The notes beneath the pieces were generated by a model. That model saw only the letters and a list, made by a program, of their open reading frames with translations. It did no database searches and had not been told where the DNA came from. DNA of 64,000 bases, from contig NZ_JAFEUP010000002.1 in the NCBI RefSeq assembly GCF_016901015.1, positions 186,001 through 250,000 of the forward strand, given 5' to 3'. Positions 42,093 through 50,644 of this stretch are shown here, piece after piece (within the stretch, counting starts at the first letter, position 1; every line of letters begins with the position of its first letter). A program made the position numbers and the translations under genes. The DNA is from Zestomonas insulae (GTDB taxonomy: Bacteria; Pseudomonadota; Gammaproteobacteria; Pseudomonadales; Pseudomonadaceae).

Positions 42093-42461
42093 TTACTTGC
42101 CCTTGAAGAAGGCCAGTTTGTTGCCGTCCAGGTCGCGCACATAGGCGCCATAGAAAGTCGGCATGCGGTGTCCCGGGGCACCTTCGTCGGTGGCGCCGAG
42201 GGCCAGCGCCTTGGCATGCAGCGCGTCGACCTGTTCGGTGGATGCGGCAGTCAGGGCGATCATGGTGCCGTTGCCCGCCTGTGCCGGCGCACCGTCGTAA
42301 GGGGTGCAGATGCCGAACATCGGCTGGCCCGGCGCGACGCCGTACAGGGCGAGGCGGCCCAGGTCCACTACCACTTTGGCGCCCAGATCGGCGAGTAGTT
42401 CGCCATAAAACGCCTTGGCCTTGTCCATGTCGCGAACGCCGAGTGTCACGTAACCAATCAT
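42093..42461 (-). CDS. VOC-family (glyoxalase/bleomycin resistance fold) protein
   Basis: This 122-residue single-domain protein has two beta-alpha-beta-beta-beta modules of the vicinal oxygen chelate fold. The opening MIGYVTLGVRDMDKAKAFYGELL and the ending YGAYVRDLDGNKLAFF are typical. Possible metal ligands are the histidine in PGHRMPTF and an acidic residue near the end; the first ligand position is unclear, so I cannot predict a reaction. Similar small proteins include glyoxalase-like and resistance proteins. It starts at ATG 42461; an in-frame extension to 42914 runs through the upstream gene and is rejected. It is a short transcription partner between two unrelated genes on the same strand. 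Confidence 0.8.
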   Translation of the reverse strand: MIGYVTLGVRDMDKAKAFYGELLADLGAKVVVDLGRLALYGVAPGQPMFGICTPYDGAPAQAGNGTMIALTAASTEQVDALHAKALALGATDEGAPGHRMPTFYGAYVRDLDGNKLAFFKGK

Positions 42462-42546
42462 TCTGTTGCTCCAGTCCGGTGGGAGGTTGCCGGGCATTGC
42501 CCGTGCGCGGAGCTTGCGTGAAACGGCGACGTGCTGTCGAGCCGGC

Positions 42547-43302
42547 TCAGGGGGCGAGCGACAGCGACTGTTCGACTTCCCGCAGGTACTGCGCGACCCG
42601 CCCGCTGCTGCGCAGTTGCGCCAGGCCCTGGTTGAAGCGCGCCATGCGCTCGGCGTTGCCGGCGACCTGGCGCGACAGCAGCAGGTGCAGGCTGTCGCTG
42701 CGCAGCGGTTGCGGATGAAAGCCGATCTGCGCCCGCTCGGCGGCGCTGAAGTGCTGGTTGAGCAGGGCGTAGGCGACCACCTGGTCGAGGGGCAGGGCGT
42801 CGATCCGTCCGGCCAGCAGTTGACGCAGCCCCAGCTCGTCGCTGGTCTGCCGACTGATCTGCAGGCGCCCCTCGGCTTCGGCCTGCTGGAAGGCGGCGCC
42901 GTAGTCGTAGCCATTGGTGGCGCCGATGCGCAGGCCGGCGAGGTCGTCGACGTTGCGCCAGTCGACCGGATGGTCCTTGCGGTAGAACAGCACGTAGCGG
43001 CTGTCGATCACCGGCTCGCTGATGAAGAACTGGTCCTCGCGTTCCTTGCTGCGCAGCCAGACGGCGCTGCCGGCGAGTTCGCCGCGCTCGGCCAGGTGCA
43101 GCGCACGGGCCCAGGGATAGAACTTCCACTGTACGTCGATGCCTTGCGAGGCGAAGGCATCGTTAATGATGCGCGAGGCGACGCCCTGGTGGGGCAGGTG
43201 TTCGCCGAGGTAGGGCGGCCAGTCACCATTGGATAGCTGGATGTCGTCGGCCAGTGCGAGACCGCCATACAGCAGGCTGAGCAGGAGGAGGAGTGAACGC
43301 AT
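42547..43302 (-). CDS. Periplasmic solute-binding protein, family 3, orphan
   Basis: This 251-residue protein has a signal peptide (MRSLLLLLSLLYGGLALA, cleaved near residue 18) and the PBP-like fold of polar amino acid binding proteins (SBP_bac_3). The segment NGDWPPYLGEHLPHQGVASR is typical of the subset encoded without transporter genes. No permease or ATPase lies nearby. Such orphans may bind a ligand for a sensor or another transporter, or may have no transport role. The family members of this length in Pseudomonas are common and uncharacterised. Ligand unknown. Confidence 0.8.
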   Translation of the reverse strand: MRSLLLLLSLLYGGLALADDIQLSNGDWPPYLGEHLPHQGVASRIINDAFASQGIDVQWKFYPWARALHLAERGELAGSAVWLRSKEREDQFFISEPVIDSRYVLFYRKDHPVDWRNVDDLAGLRIGATNGYDYGAAFQQAEAEGRLQISRQTSDELGLRQLLAGRIDALPLDQVVAYALLNQHFSAAERAQIGFHPQPLRSDSLHLLLSRQVAGNAERMARFNQGLAQLRSSGRVAQYLREVEQSLSLAP

Positions 43303-43370
43303 GCAATTTGCCCCGGGACCGACAGCTTCAGTCTAGGGGCAAATTCCTTGATATCAAAACGCCTTCTTTG

Positions 43371-44207
43371 TTACTGCAGCATGCTCATGGCCGCTTCCAT
43401 GGCGGCGGAGAGGTCTTCGTCGGCGTGCATGTCGAGGCTCGGGTCGATGCCCAGCTTGGCGAACGCCGGCACCTGGCTCCAGTCGAGCTGGGTGAGCGGG
43501 TGCTCGCTGCCCTGGTAGCTTTGCAGGGTGGCCACCTGGACGATGTCGACGTAATCGGCCTTGGCCGAGTTGCGCTGGAAGTCCAGGTACTGGCTGGGCA
43601 CCAGGGTGATCTGCTCGGGGAATTCCCAGGCGCGCAGGATCTTGTCGCCGATCACCGGGTGAATTTGCTCAATCACGTGGTTGAGGCTGATCGAGTCGGA
43701 CAGCAGGGCGTTGTGGTCCTCGGCGTAGGTGAGGATCGGCAGCACGCCGATCTGGTGCACCAGGCCGGCGAGGGTCGCCTGGTCGGGCATCAGGCGCGTG
43801 TAGCTTTTGCACAGTACGTGGCAGATGCCGGCAATTTCGGTGCTCTTGTTCCACACTTCGCGCATCTTGCGGTCGACTACGTCGGACGTGGCCTGGAACA
43901 TCTGCTCCATGGCCAGGCCGGTGGCCAGGTTGCAGGTGTAGTTGATGCCCAGGCGGCTGATCGCCATCTGCAGGTCGGTGATCTCGCGGTTGGTGCGCAG
44001 CAGCGGGCTGTTCACCACCTTGATGATGCGCGCGGTCAGCGCCGCGTCGTTGCCGATCACCTTGCTCAGTGCCGGGATGCTGATATCCGGGTCTTCCGCT
44101 GCCTCGCGCACCCGCAGGGCCACTTCCGGCAGGGTCGGCAGCACCAGTTCATCGTTGTTGATGGCCTGGATCAGTTCCTCTTGTACTTTTTCGGCGAGCT
44201 TGCTCAT
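43371..44207 (-). CDS. HDOD domain protein
   Basis: This 278-residue cytoplasmic protein is covered by an HDOD domain (about residues 25-220). This is an HD-related helical fold lacking the metal-binding His-Asp pairs, so it is probably not a hydrolase. The N-terminal segment LPTLPEVALRVREAAEDPDI and the following LSKVIGNDAALTARIIKVVNS are characteristic. HDOD proteins act in signalling pathways, often near c-di-GMP or chemotaxis genes, but their mechanism is usually unknown. It starts at ATG 44207, 36 bases downstream of ygfZ on the same strand. No partner domain is present. Confidence 0.88.
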   Translation of the reverse strand: MSKLAEKVQEELIQAINNDELVLPTLPEVALRVREAAEDPDISIPALSKVIGNDAALTARIIKVVNSPLLRTNREITDLQMAISRLGINYTCNLATGLAMEQMFQATSDVVDRKMREVWNKSTEIAGICHVLCKSYTRLMPDQATLAGLVHQIGVLPILTYAEDHNALLSDSISLNHVIEQIHPVIGDKILRAWEFPEQITLVPSQYLDFQRNSAKADYVDIVQVATLQSYQGSEHPLTQLDWSQVPAFAKLGIDPSLDMHADEDLSAAMEAAMSMLQ

Positions 44208-44243
44208 GGGCGATCTCTAATAGGGACTTCGGTCGAATGGGGG

Positions 44244-45185
44244 TCAGCGTTGGATTTCGCGATCGCGATCGAGCGTGTACGGCAGGTCAAGCAGGGCGAG
44301 CTGCGGCCCCTCGGCGCTGCCGAGGTGGATGCGGCCGTCGCTGACGGCATCTTCCTGGAGCACCGCCAGCAGCTCGCTACCTTGCGCACCGCGCGCCGCG
44401 AGGACGACCTCGCCGACGCTGCTGCCGTGCACTGGAGAGAACAGTTCGGTGGCCGGCAGCGGCGCATCGCCTTCGCTCAGGCTCAGGCGGTATAGACGGC
44501 GCTTGAGGCGGCCGAGGTACTGCATGCGCGCGACGATTTCCTGGCCGGTGTAGCAGCCCTTCTTGAAGCTGACGCCGCCGACTGCCTGCAGATTGAGCAT
44601 CTGCGGAATGAACAGCTCGCGGGTCGCGCCGACGACCTGGCCGATCCCGGCGCGAATCTGCCCAAACAGCCAGTCGTTCAGCGGTGCTTCCGGCAGTTGC
44701 GCCTGCAGGCGCTGGTGCAGGGACTCGGCCTCGCCGGCGGGCGCCCAGAGCTCCAGGCGGCCATCGCTCAGACGAATGGCCAGGAGGCCGTTGGCGCGGG
44801 TGATCGTGCCGTCACCCGCCGGCAGTTCGAGGCCGAGCCCCGGCAGCACGCTATCGCCACTGCTCAGACCGAAGCGCACCCACTGGGCGCTTTCGTTGGC
44901 CAGGCTGCATTTGGAGAACACCGCGTACTTCTTCAGGTCGGCCAGCTGCGCCTCGACCAGCGGCGCATCCAGCGCCAGCAGGTAGCCGTCGCCTTCCGGC
45001 AGGATGCGGAAGCTCGACAGCATGCGGCCCTTGGACGTGCAGCGGGCGCCGAGACTGCTCTGGCTGGCGTTCAGGTAATCGAGGTTGCAGGTCAGCTGAC
45101 CCTGGAGGAACTTGGCGGCCTCGGGGCCGCGGACGGCGAAAATGCCCTCGTGAGTCAGAGGGCAGAAGAATGCGGAGTCGGCCAT
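44244..45185 (-). CDS. ygfZ: Folate-binding Fe-S maintenance protein YgfZ
   Basis: This 313-residue protein belongs to the YgfZ/GcvT/CAF17 family. The invariant motif KGCYTGQEIVARMQYLG lies near residues 205-221 with the conserved cysteine. The family uses tetrahydrofolate in maintaining iron-sulfur enzymes such as MiaB. It starts at ATG 45185 (MADSAFFCPLTHEGIFAV); the longer in-frame start at 45356 runs over the sdhE promoter and is not used. It is divergent from sdhE, the same arrangement as in other Pseudomonas. Succinate dehydrogenase assembly and Fe-S repair genes thus sit side by side. Confidence 0.9.
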   Translation of the reverse strand: MADSAFFCPLTHEGIFAVRGPEAAKFLQGQLTCNLDYLNASQSSLGARCTSKGRMLSSFRILPEGDGYLLALDAPLVEAQLADLKKYAVFSKCSLANESAQWVRFGLSSGDSVLPGLGLELPAGDGTITRANGLLAIRLSDGRLELWAPAGEAESLHQRLQAQLPEAPLNDWLFGQIRAGIGQVVGATRELFIPQMLNLQAVGGVSFKKGCYTGQEIVARMQYLGRLKRRLYRLSLSEGDAPLPATELFSPVHGSSVGEVVLAARGAQGSELLAVLQEDAVSDGRIHLGSAEGPQLALLDLPYTLDRDREIQR

Positions 45186-45303
45186 TGGCAATCGCTGGAA
45201 GAAAGTTAGGGCGCCATCATAGAGCCGCGGCCCTCGGCTTGTCAGCGGGTGGCGGCGAGTGAGTGGGCCGGTATACTGCCGCTCTATTTGAAGGAGCCCG
45301 CCG

Positions 45304-45558
45304 ATGGCTGACCAAACTGAACTCAATCGACTCTTCTGGCACAGCCGGCGCGGCATGCTCGAGCTGGACGTGCTGCTCGTGCCGTTCGTGCGCGAGGTGT
45401 ATCCGAGCCTGCCTGCCGACGACCAGGAACGCTATCGCAAGCTGCTGAGCTGCGAGGATCAGGACATGTTCGGCTGGTTCATGCAGCGTGAAGAGCCGGA
45501 AGATCCGGATCTGCGCCGCATGGTTCGCATGATTCTGGACCGTGTCCAACCCAAGTAA
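45304..45558 (+). CDS. sdhE: FAD assembly factor SdhE
   Basis: This 84-residue protein promotes attachment of FAD to succinate dehydrogenase. The family signature is visible as [18 protein letters not shown], with the RGMxE core. An AAGGAG site precedes the ATG at 45304. The last 17 bases overlap the start of ygfX, so the two are translationally coupled, as in many gamma-proteobacteria. Length is normal for the family. A TATACT element at 45272-45277 may be its -10, but no good -35 is seen. Confidence 0.93.
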   Translation: MADQTELNRLFWHSRRGMLELDVLLVPFVREVYPSLPADDQERYRKLLSCEDQDMFGWFMQREEPEDPDLRRMVRMILDRVQPK

Positions 45559-45994
45559 GCTCTTCGAGTGCCGCTGGCAGCCCTCTCGGCTGCTGTTGGC
45601 GGCCTACCTCGCGCTGCAGGCGTTGGCCTGGGTAGCGCTGCTCGCTGCGCAAGTGCCGATCTGGCTGGCTGTTCTGGGCGTGGCGCTGTGTCTGACGCAC
45701 GCCGCCTGGACGTTACCGCGGCAGGTGCTGCTGCGCGACAGCGGGCAGTTTCGTGGCTTGCGCCATGACGGGGCCGGTTGGCAGCTCTGGCGTCCGCGCG
45801 ACGGCTGGCAAGCGGTTCAGCTGCGTCCCGATAGCCTGGCGCTGCCTTGGCTGGTGGTGCTGCGCTTCCGCTTGCGCGACGAACGGCGGGTGCGCTCGCT
45901 GTGCATTCCCCGTGATGCCTTGCCGGTGGATAGCCACCGGCGCCTGCGGGTGCGCCTGAAGTTCAGCCGCCAGCGCTGGTCGGCGCCGTGGTGA
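45542..45994 (+). CDS. YgfX-like small inner-membrane protein
   Basis: This 150-residue protein starts at GTG 45542 within the end of sdhE. It has two hydrophobic segments near residues 16-55 ([20 protein letters not shown] and [16 protein letters not shown]). A soluble beta-rich region with [19 protein letters not shown] follows. This matches YgfX/CptA proteins, encoded next to sdhE. In E. coli YgfX was proposed as toxin to SdhE (CptB) with effects on cell shape, but a link to succinate dehydrogenase maturation is also argued. The basic C terminus [13 protein letters not shown] is also typical. It ends 9 bases from the convergent nadB gene. Confidence 0.8.
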   Translation: MSNPSKLFECRWQPSRLLLAAYLALQALAWVALLAAQVPIWLAVLGVALCLTHAAWTLPRQVLLRDSGQFRGLRHDGAGWQLWRPRDGWQAVQLRPDSLALPWLVVLRFRLRDERRVRSLCIPRDALPVDSHRRLRVRLKFSRQRWSAPW

Positions 45995-46003
45995 GCTTGC
46001 GGG

Positions 46004-47608
46004 TCAGTGCGGGGAGAGAATGGTGTCTGTGGCTTCCGGCAGCAGCTCCGGATAGTCGAGGCTGTAGTGCAGGCCGCGTGATTCCTTGCGCTTCTGCGCC
46101 GAGCGGATCATCAGGTAGGCGACCTGGGCCAGGTTGCGCAATTCGATCAAATCGCGGCTGACCTTGTAGTTGCTGTAGAACTCGTCGATCTCGTGCAGCA
46201 GCAGGCGCGCGCGGTGGCGGGCCCGTAGCAGACGCTTGTCGGTGCGCACGATGCCAACGTAGTCCCACATGAAGCGCCGCAACTCGTCCCAGTTGTGCGC
46301 AATGATCACGTCCTCGTCCGAGTCGGTCACCTGGCTGGCATCCCAGCCGGGTAGGTCGCCGGGCATGCTCACTTGCGGCAGCTGCGCGACGATGTCCGCC
46401 GCGGCCGAGCGGCCGTAGACGAAGCATTCCAGCAGCGAGTTGCTGGCCATCCGGTTGGCGCCGTGCAGGCCGGTGAAGCTGGTCTCGCCGATGGCGTACA
46501 GGCCTGGAACGTCGGTGCGTCCGTGCTGGTCGACGACCACTCCGCCACAGGTGTAATGCGCCGCCGGGACGACCGGAATCGGCTGGCGGGTGATGTCGAT
46601 GCCGAACGTCAGGCAACGCTCGTAGACGGTCGGGAAGTGGCTTTTGATGAAGTCTGCCGGCTTGTGGCTGATGTCCAGGTACACGCAATCGACACCGAGG
46701 CGCTTCATTTCGTGGTCGATGGCGCGCGCGACGATATCGCGCGGCGCCAGTTCGGCGCGCGGGTCGAAGCGCGGCATGAAGCGCTCACCGTTCGGTAGCT
46801 TGAGCAGCGCGCCTTCGCCGCGCAGCGCTTCGGTAATCAGGAAACTCTTGGCCTGCGGGTGATACAGGCAGGTCGGGTGGAACTGGTTGAACTCCAGGTT
46901 GCCCACCCGGCAGCCGGCGCGCCAGGCCATGGCGATGCCGTCGCCGCAGGCGCCGTCCGGATTGCTGGTATAGAGGTAGACCTTGGCTGCGCCGCCGCAG
47001 GCGAGCACCACGAAGCGCGCCTGGTAGGTGTCGACCTGGCCGCTGGTGCGATTGAGCACATAGGCGCCCAGGCAGCGATCACCGTCCAGGCCGAGCCGTC
47101 GCTCGGTGATCACGTCGACGGCGACGCGCTGCTCCAGCAGTTCGATGTTCGGGCGCTGCTTGGCTTTGGCGAGCAGGGTGTTAAAGATTGCCGCGCCAGT
47201 GGCGTCGGCGGCATGGATGATGCGCCGATGGCTGTGGCCGCCTTCGCGGGTCAGGTGGAACTCGAAGCCGGCGTCGTCCGGGGAGGTGTTTTCATCGCGG
47301 GTGAACGGCACGCCCTGGTCGATCAGCCATTGGATGGCTTCGCGGCTGTGTTCGACGGTGAAGCGCACGGCGTCTTCGCGGCACAGGCCGGCGCCGGCAT
47401 TCAGCGTGTCTTCGACATGCGACTGGACGGTGTCGGTGTCGTCCAGCACCGCGGCGACCCCGCCTTGCGCCCAGTAGGTCGAGCCGTTGGCCAGATCGCC
47501 TTTGCTCAGCACGGCAATGCTCAGCTCGGAGGGGAGGGTGAGGGCCAGCGTCAGGCCGGCGGCACCGCTGCCGATGACCAGAACGTCATGTTGAAAGTGT
47601 TGATTCAT
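46004..47608 (-). CDS. nadB: L-aspartate oxidase
   Basis: This 534-residue flavoenzyme oxidises L-aspartate to iminoaspartate, the first step of de novo NAD synthesis. The FAD Rossmann motif is [13 protein letters not shown] near residues 13-25. The succinate dehydrogenase/fumarate reductase-like core has [18 protein letters not shown] and [10 protein letters not shown]. The C-terminal helical domain (about 430-534) is present, and the length is normal. It is divergent from algU, as in other Pseudomonas. A 369-base gap separates the two, with AlgU-type promoters facing the algU side. Confidence 0.95.
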   Translation of the reverse strand: MNQHFQHDVLVIGSGAAGLTLALTLPSELSIAVLSKGDLANGSTYWAQGGVAAVLDDTDTVQSHVEDTLNAGAGLCREDAVRFTVEHSREAIQWLIDQGVPFTRDENTSPDDAGFEFHLTREGGHSHRRIIHAADATGAAIFNTLLAKAKQRPNIELLEQRVAVDVITERRLGLDGDRCLGAYVLNRTSGQVDTYQARFVVLACGGAAKVYLYTSNPDGACGDGIAMAWRAGCRVGNLEFNQFHPTCLYHPQAKSFLITEALRGEGALLKLPNGERFMPRFDPRAELAPRDIVARAIDHEMKRLGVDCVYLDISHKPADFIKSHFPTVYERCLTFGIDITRQPIPVVPAAHYTCGGVVVDQHGRTDVPGLYAIGETSFTGLHGANRMASNSLLECFVYGRSAAADIVAQLPQVSMPGDLPGWDASQVTDSDEDVIIAHNWDELRRFMWDYVGIVRTDKRLLRARHRARLLLHEIDEFYSNYKVSRDLIELRNLAQVAYLMIRSAQKRKESRGLHYSLDYPELLPEATDTILSPH

Positions 47609-47694
47609 GCCGAAGTCCCGCGGAAGAGCGGTCCCTAGTATATAGAGGGGGGCGGCGGCACAATAGCGTGGCTTATAACAGTAACCGCACTCCG

Positions 47695-47721
47695 GAACTT
47701 TCCCGGTCTAGGATGTTCCAT
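47695..47721 (+). promoter_or_regulatory. Sigma-E/AlgU-type promoter, distal
   Basis: GAACTT at 47695-47700 is followed after exactly 16 bases by TCCAT at 47717-47721, close to the AlgU consensus (GAACTT-N16-TCCAA/TCTGA). It lies about 260 bases before the algU start and would make the operon autoregulated. Confidence 0.6.
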
Positions 47722-47891
47722 AAGAGGTCATCGCGATGCTCGGTGACTTCTGCTGGCGAGGGCGACCGATCTTTTCCGTGGTCGCGCTGTCATAGAGAAA
47801 CGAATTTATTCACGCAACATTGCCGCGAGGCCGTGTTGCGTTGTTTCGTGCGGTGTCGAAAGTAATCTGCAGGAAGCTTTGCTTGGGGGGA

Positions 47892-47918
47892 GAACTTTTG
47901 CGCGGGACTCGAGTCTAT
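47892..47918 (+). promoter_or_regulatory. Sigma-E/AlgU-type promoter, proximal
   Basis: GAACTT at 47892-47897 with TCTAT at 47914-47918, spacing 16, about 60 bases before algU. The -35 is perfect; the -10 is weaker. The remainder of the 47609-47977 gap shows no gene. Confidence 0.55.
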
Positions 47919-47977
47919 TCTGGCAAGGCGATCAACTTGCCGGGTCTGCAGCCCTCCGAGCCCATTGAGGAGAGTTC

Positions 47978-48559
47978 ATGCTAACCCAGGAAGATGATCA
48001 GCAGCTGGTCGAACGTGTACAGCGTGGCGATAAGCGGGCCTTTGATCTGTTGGTGCTGAAGTATCAGCACAAGATTCTCGGGTTGATAGTGCGATTCGTG
48101 CACGACGCCCATGAGGCCCAGGACGTTGCTCAGGAGGCCTTTATCAAGGCCTATCGCGCGCTGGCCAATTTTCGCGGTGACAGTGCCTTCTATACATGGC
48201 TGTACCGTATCGCCATCAACACGGCGAAGAATCATCTGGTGTCGCGCGGCCGTCGCCCGCCAGACAGTGATGTGAGTGCGGAAGATGCGGAGTTCTACGA
48301 GGGCGATCACTCCCTCAAGGACATCGAGTCTCCCGAGCGACTGGTGCTGCGGGACGAGATCGAAAGCGCGGTCCACCGCACCATTCAGCAGTTGCCTGAA
48401 GATTTGCGCACGGCCCTGACCCTGCGCGAGTTCGACGGGTTGAGTTACGAGGATATCGCCAGCGTCATGCAGTGCCCGGTCGGTACTGTGCGCTCCCGCA
48501 TCTTCCGGGCTCGCGAAGCCATTGATAAAACCCTGCAGCCCTTGTTGCAGGAAGCCTGA
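47978..48559 (+). CDS. algU: RNA polymerase sigma factor AlgU (RpoE)
   Basis: This 193-residue ECF sigma factor controls envelope stress and, in many Pseudomonas, alginate genes. Region 2 has AQDVAQEAFIKAYRALANF and FYTWLYRIAINTAKNHL. Region 4 has LPEDLRTALTLREFDGLSYE and VGTVRSRIFRAREAI. It starts at ATG 47978 with a GAGGAG site. It is the first gene of algU-mucA-mucB-mucC-mucD, with two promoters of its own recognition type upstream. MucA, encoded 30 bases downstream, holds it inactive at the membrane. Confidence 0.97.
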   Translation: MLTQEDDQQLVERVQRGDKRAFDLLVLKYQHKILGLIVRFVHDAHEAQDVAQEAFIKAYRALANFRGDSAFYTWLYRIAINTAKNHLVSRGRRPPDSDVSAEDAEFYEGDHSLKDIESPERLVLRDEIESAVHRTIQQLPEDLRTALTLREFDGLSYEDIASVMQCPVGTVRSRIFRAREAIDKTLQPLLQEA

Positions 48560-48589
48560 GACAGCGGCGAAAGCCAAGAGAGGAACGCC

Positions 48590-49201
48590 ATGAGTCGTGA
48601 AGCCCTGCATGAATCGCTGTCCGCGGTGATGGATAACGAAGCGGATGAATTGGAGTTGCGCCGTGTGCTGAGCACCGTTGACGATTCTGAGCTGCGTGAC
48701 AAGTGGTCGCGTTTTCAGATTGCCCGGGCGGTCATGCATAAAGAGCTGCTGGAGCCGCGTCTGGATATCGCTGCTTCCGTCTCGGCGGCCCTGGCTAACG
48801 AAGCGCCGCACCAGGTGGCAGCCACCCCGCAGCAGGCCAGCCATCGGATGCGTCTGTTCAGCCGTGTCGCGATCGCCGCGTCGGTGACCCTGGCGGTCCT
48901 GGCGGGTGTGCGGTTCTACAACCAGAGCGACGTTGCCGGTCCGCAACTGGCGCAGCAAGTGCCGTCTTCGGTGACGACGCCGGCGGTACAAGGCTCGGCA
49001 GTCTTGGCCGGCTACAGCAGTGAAGGCATGGAGTCCGCTCCGGCGCCGTCCATGAGTGCCCCGGTACAGGGTGGCCCGACCTGGCAAGAGCAGCGTCTGC
49101 CGTCCTATCTGCGCCAGCATGCACAGCAGGCCGCGATGAGCGGTAACGCCGCCGAAGGGGCGCTGCCTTATGCCCGTGCCGCCAGTCTGGAAGGTCGCTA
49201 A
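48590..49201 (+). CDS. mucA: Anti-sigma factor MucA
   Basis: This 203-residue single-pass membrane protein binds AlgU through its N terminus (about residues 1-78, SREALHESLSAVMDNEADEL and WSRFQIARAVMHKEL). A transmembrane segment lies near residues 89-105 (VAIAASVTLAVLAGVRF), and the rest is periplasmic. Envelope stress triggers cleavage, first in the periplasm and then in the membrane, which releases AlgU. The frame is intact to its stop, so the gene is not of the truncated kind found in mucoid isolates. MucB, encoded next, protects the periplasmic part. An AGAGAGG site precedes the ATG. Confidence 0.95.
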   Translation: MSREALHESLSAVMDNEADELELRRVLSTVDDSELRDKWSRFQIARAVMHKELLEPRLDIAASVSAALANEAPHQVAATPQQASHRMRLFSRVAIAASVTLAVLAGVRFYNQSDVAGPQLAQQVPSSVTTPAVQGSAVLAGYSSEGMESAPAPSMSAPVQGGPTWQEQRLPSYLRQHAQQAAMSGNAAEGALPYARAASLEGR

Positions 49202-49213
49202 GTAAGGAACAAC

Positions 49214-50161
49214 ATGCGCGCCATTTCTCTTGCCTTTCTGCTCGGTGGCTGGCTGGTGCAGCCGGTCCACGCCGCCGACGCTCAGGATTGGCTGCTCCGC
49301 ATGACCGAGGCGGAGCGCACTCAGAACTTTGAAGGCGCGTTTATCTATCAGCGCAGCGGCAGCTTCTCCACTCATGCGATCTGGCATCGCGTCGACGAGG
49401 CCGGCAAGGTCCGCGAGCGGCTGTTGCAGCTGGATGGTGCGGCGCGTGAAGTCGCTCTGGTGGACGGGCGCGCCGAGTGCGTCAATGGTGCGCTGGAGGA
49501 TCAGGTCGCAGCGGGGCAGGAATGGCCTGCGCGTGCCTTCGATCCCAAGCAGCTGATGGAATGGTATGACTTGCGGTTGATGGGTGAGTCCCGTGTGGCT
49601 GGGCGTTCTGCCGTGGTGTTGGCGGTCATGCCGCGTGATCAGCATCGCTATGGCTTCGAGCTGCATCTGGATCGCGAAACCGGCCTGTTGCTGAAATCGT
49701 TGCTGCTCAACGAGAAGGGGCAGCTGCTTGAGCGCTTCCAGTTCTCCACTGTCGAGCTGAAGGCTCCGGATGAAAGTGAGCTGAAAGCAGGCGCGGGCTG
49801 CAAGCCGCTGCAGGTGGTCGAGGCCGCGAAAGGGCAGTCCGATGCCTGGCGATCGGATTGGTTGCCGCCCGGTTTCAGCCTGAACAATGTCCTCGAGCGC
49901 AAAAGTGCCATTTCCAAAGAGCCGGTGGCTTGCCTGATGTACGGCGACGGGCTGGCGCGTTTCTCCGTATTCCTTGAGCCGTTGCGTGGCGCCGCAGTCG
50001 AAGATGCGCGCAGCCAGCTCGGTCCTACCGTGGCGGTTTCCAAACGCATGTCGACCAAAGATGGCGACGTGATGGTCACCGTGGTTGGTGAGATCCCCAT
50101 GGGGACCGCCGAGCGGGTGGCGTTATCGATGCGCTCTGGTGTCGCACAAGCCACGCCATGA
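49214..50161 (+). CDS. mucB: Periplasmic negative regulator MucB (RseB family)
   Basis: This 315-residue periplasmic protein has a signal peptide (MRAISLAFLLGGWLVQPVHA, cleaved near residue 20). It has the LolA-like lipid-binding domain followed by a smaller C-terminal domain, as in RseB. The opening QDWLLRMTEAERTQNFEGAF is characteristic. It binds the periplasmic part of MucA and shields it from proteolysis; lipopolysaccharide-type signals release it. The stop overlaps the start of mucC by 4 bases, and mucA ends 12 bases upstream, so the operon is tightly packed. Confidence 0.95.
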   Translation: MRAISLAFLLGGWLVQPVHAADAQDWLLRMTEAERTQNFEGAFIYQRSGSFSTHAIWHRVDEAGKVRERLLQLDGAAREVALVDGRAECVNGALEDQVAAGQEWPARAFDPKQLMEWYDLRLMGESRVAGRSAVVLAVMPRDQHRYGFELHLDRETGLLLKSLLLNEKGQLLERFQFSTVELKAPDESELKAGAGCKPLQVVEAAKGQSDAWRSDWLPPGFSLNNVLERKSAISKEPVACLMYGDGLARFSVFLEPLRGAAVEDARSQLGPTVAVSKRMSTKDGDVMVTVVGEIPMGTAERVALSMRSGVAQATP

Positions 50162-50613
50162 TCGAAGAGAGCGGGCGGGTGGTTGGGGTCGAGTCCGGCG
50201 CAGTCTGGGTCGAGACCTTGCGTAAAAGCACCTGTTCCGCCTGTGCGGCGAACGCCGGTTGTGGCCAGGGCATGCTGGACAAGCTGGGTGTCGGGCGTGA
50301 CCGAGGTCATGTCCGCGCGCTCAGCGATCTCCGTCTGGCAGTGGGTGATGCGGTGGTGATCGGCGTGGACGAGCAGTTGCTGGTGCGCGCCTCGCTCCTG
50401 GTCTATCTGCTGCCGTTGTTGGCGCTGATCGGTGCGGCCGTACTGGCAAAGTGCTTGGCCCTGACAGAACCTCTGATTATTCTTTTCGGCTTGGGCGGTC
50501 TCGTCCTGGCCGCGTTCGTCGTGCGCTGGCACAGCCATCGCCTGGCGAATAACCCAGCGTCGCAGCCGATCGTGCTGCGCGCGCTGCTCACCGGGTCGGC
50601 CGGCCTGCCGTGA
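50158..50613 (+). CDS. mucC: MucC, RseC/SoxR-reducing family membrane protein
   Basis: This 151-residue inner-membrane protein has an N-terminal cytoplasmic region with the cysteine cluster CSACAANAGCGQG (about residues 24-36), as in RseC. Two transmembrane segments follow (about residues 82-100 and 104-122, LLVYLLPLLALIGAAVLA and LIILFGLGGLVLAAFVV). RseC relatives are linked to reduction of SoxR and to fine tuning of sigma-E; in Pseudomonas the MucC effect on alginate is mild. The cysteines suggest an iron-sulfur or redox site. The start at ATG 50158 overlaps mucB by four bases. Confidence 0.92.
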   Translation: MIEESGRVVGVESGAVWVETLRKSTCSACAANAGCGQGMLDKLGVGRDRGHVRALSDLRLAVGDAVVIGVDEQLLVRASLLVYLLPLLALIGAAVLAKCLALTEPLIILFGLGGLVLAAFVVRWHSHRLANNPASQPIVLRALLTGSAGLP

Positions 50614-50644
50614 GTCTACTTCGCTCGAAATAACGGGGAGTGGT

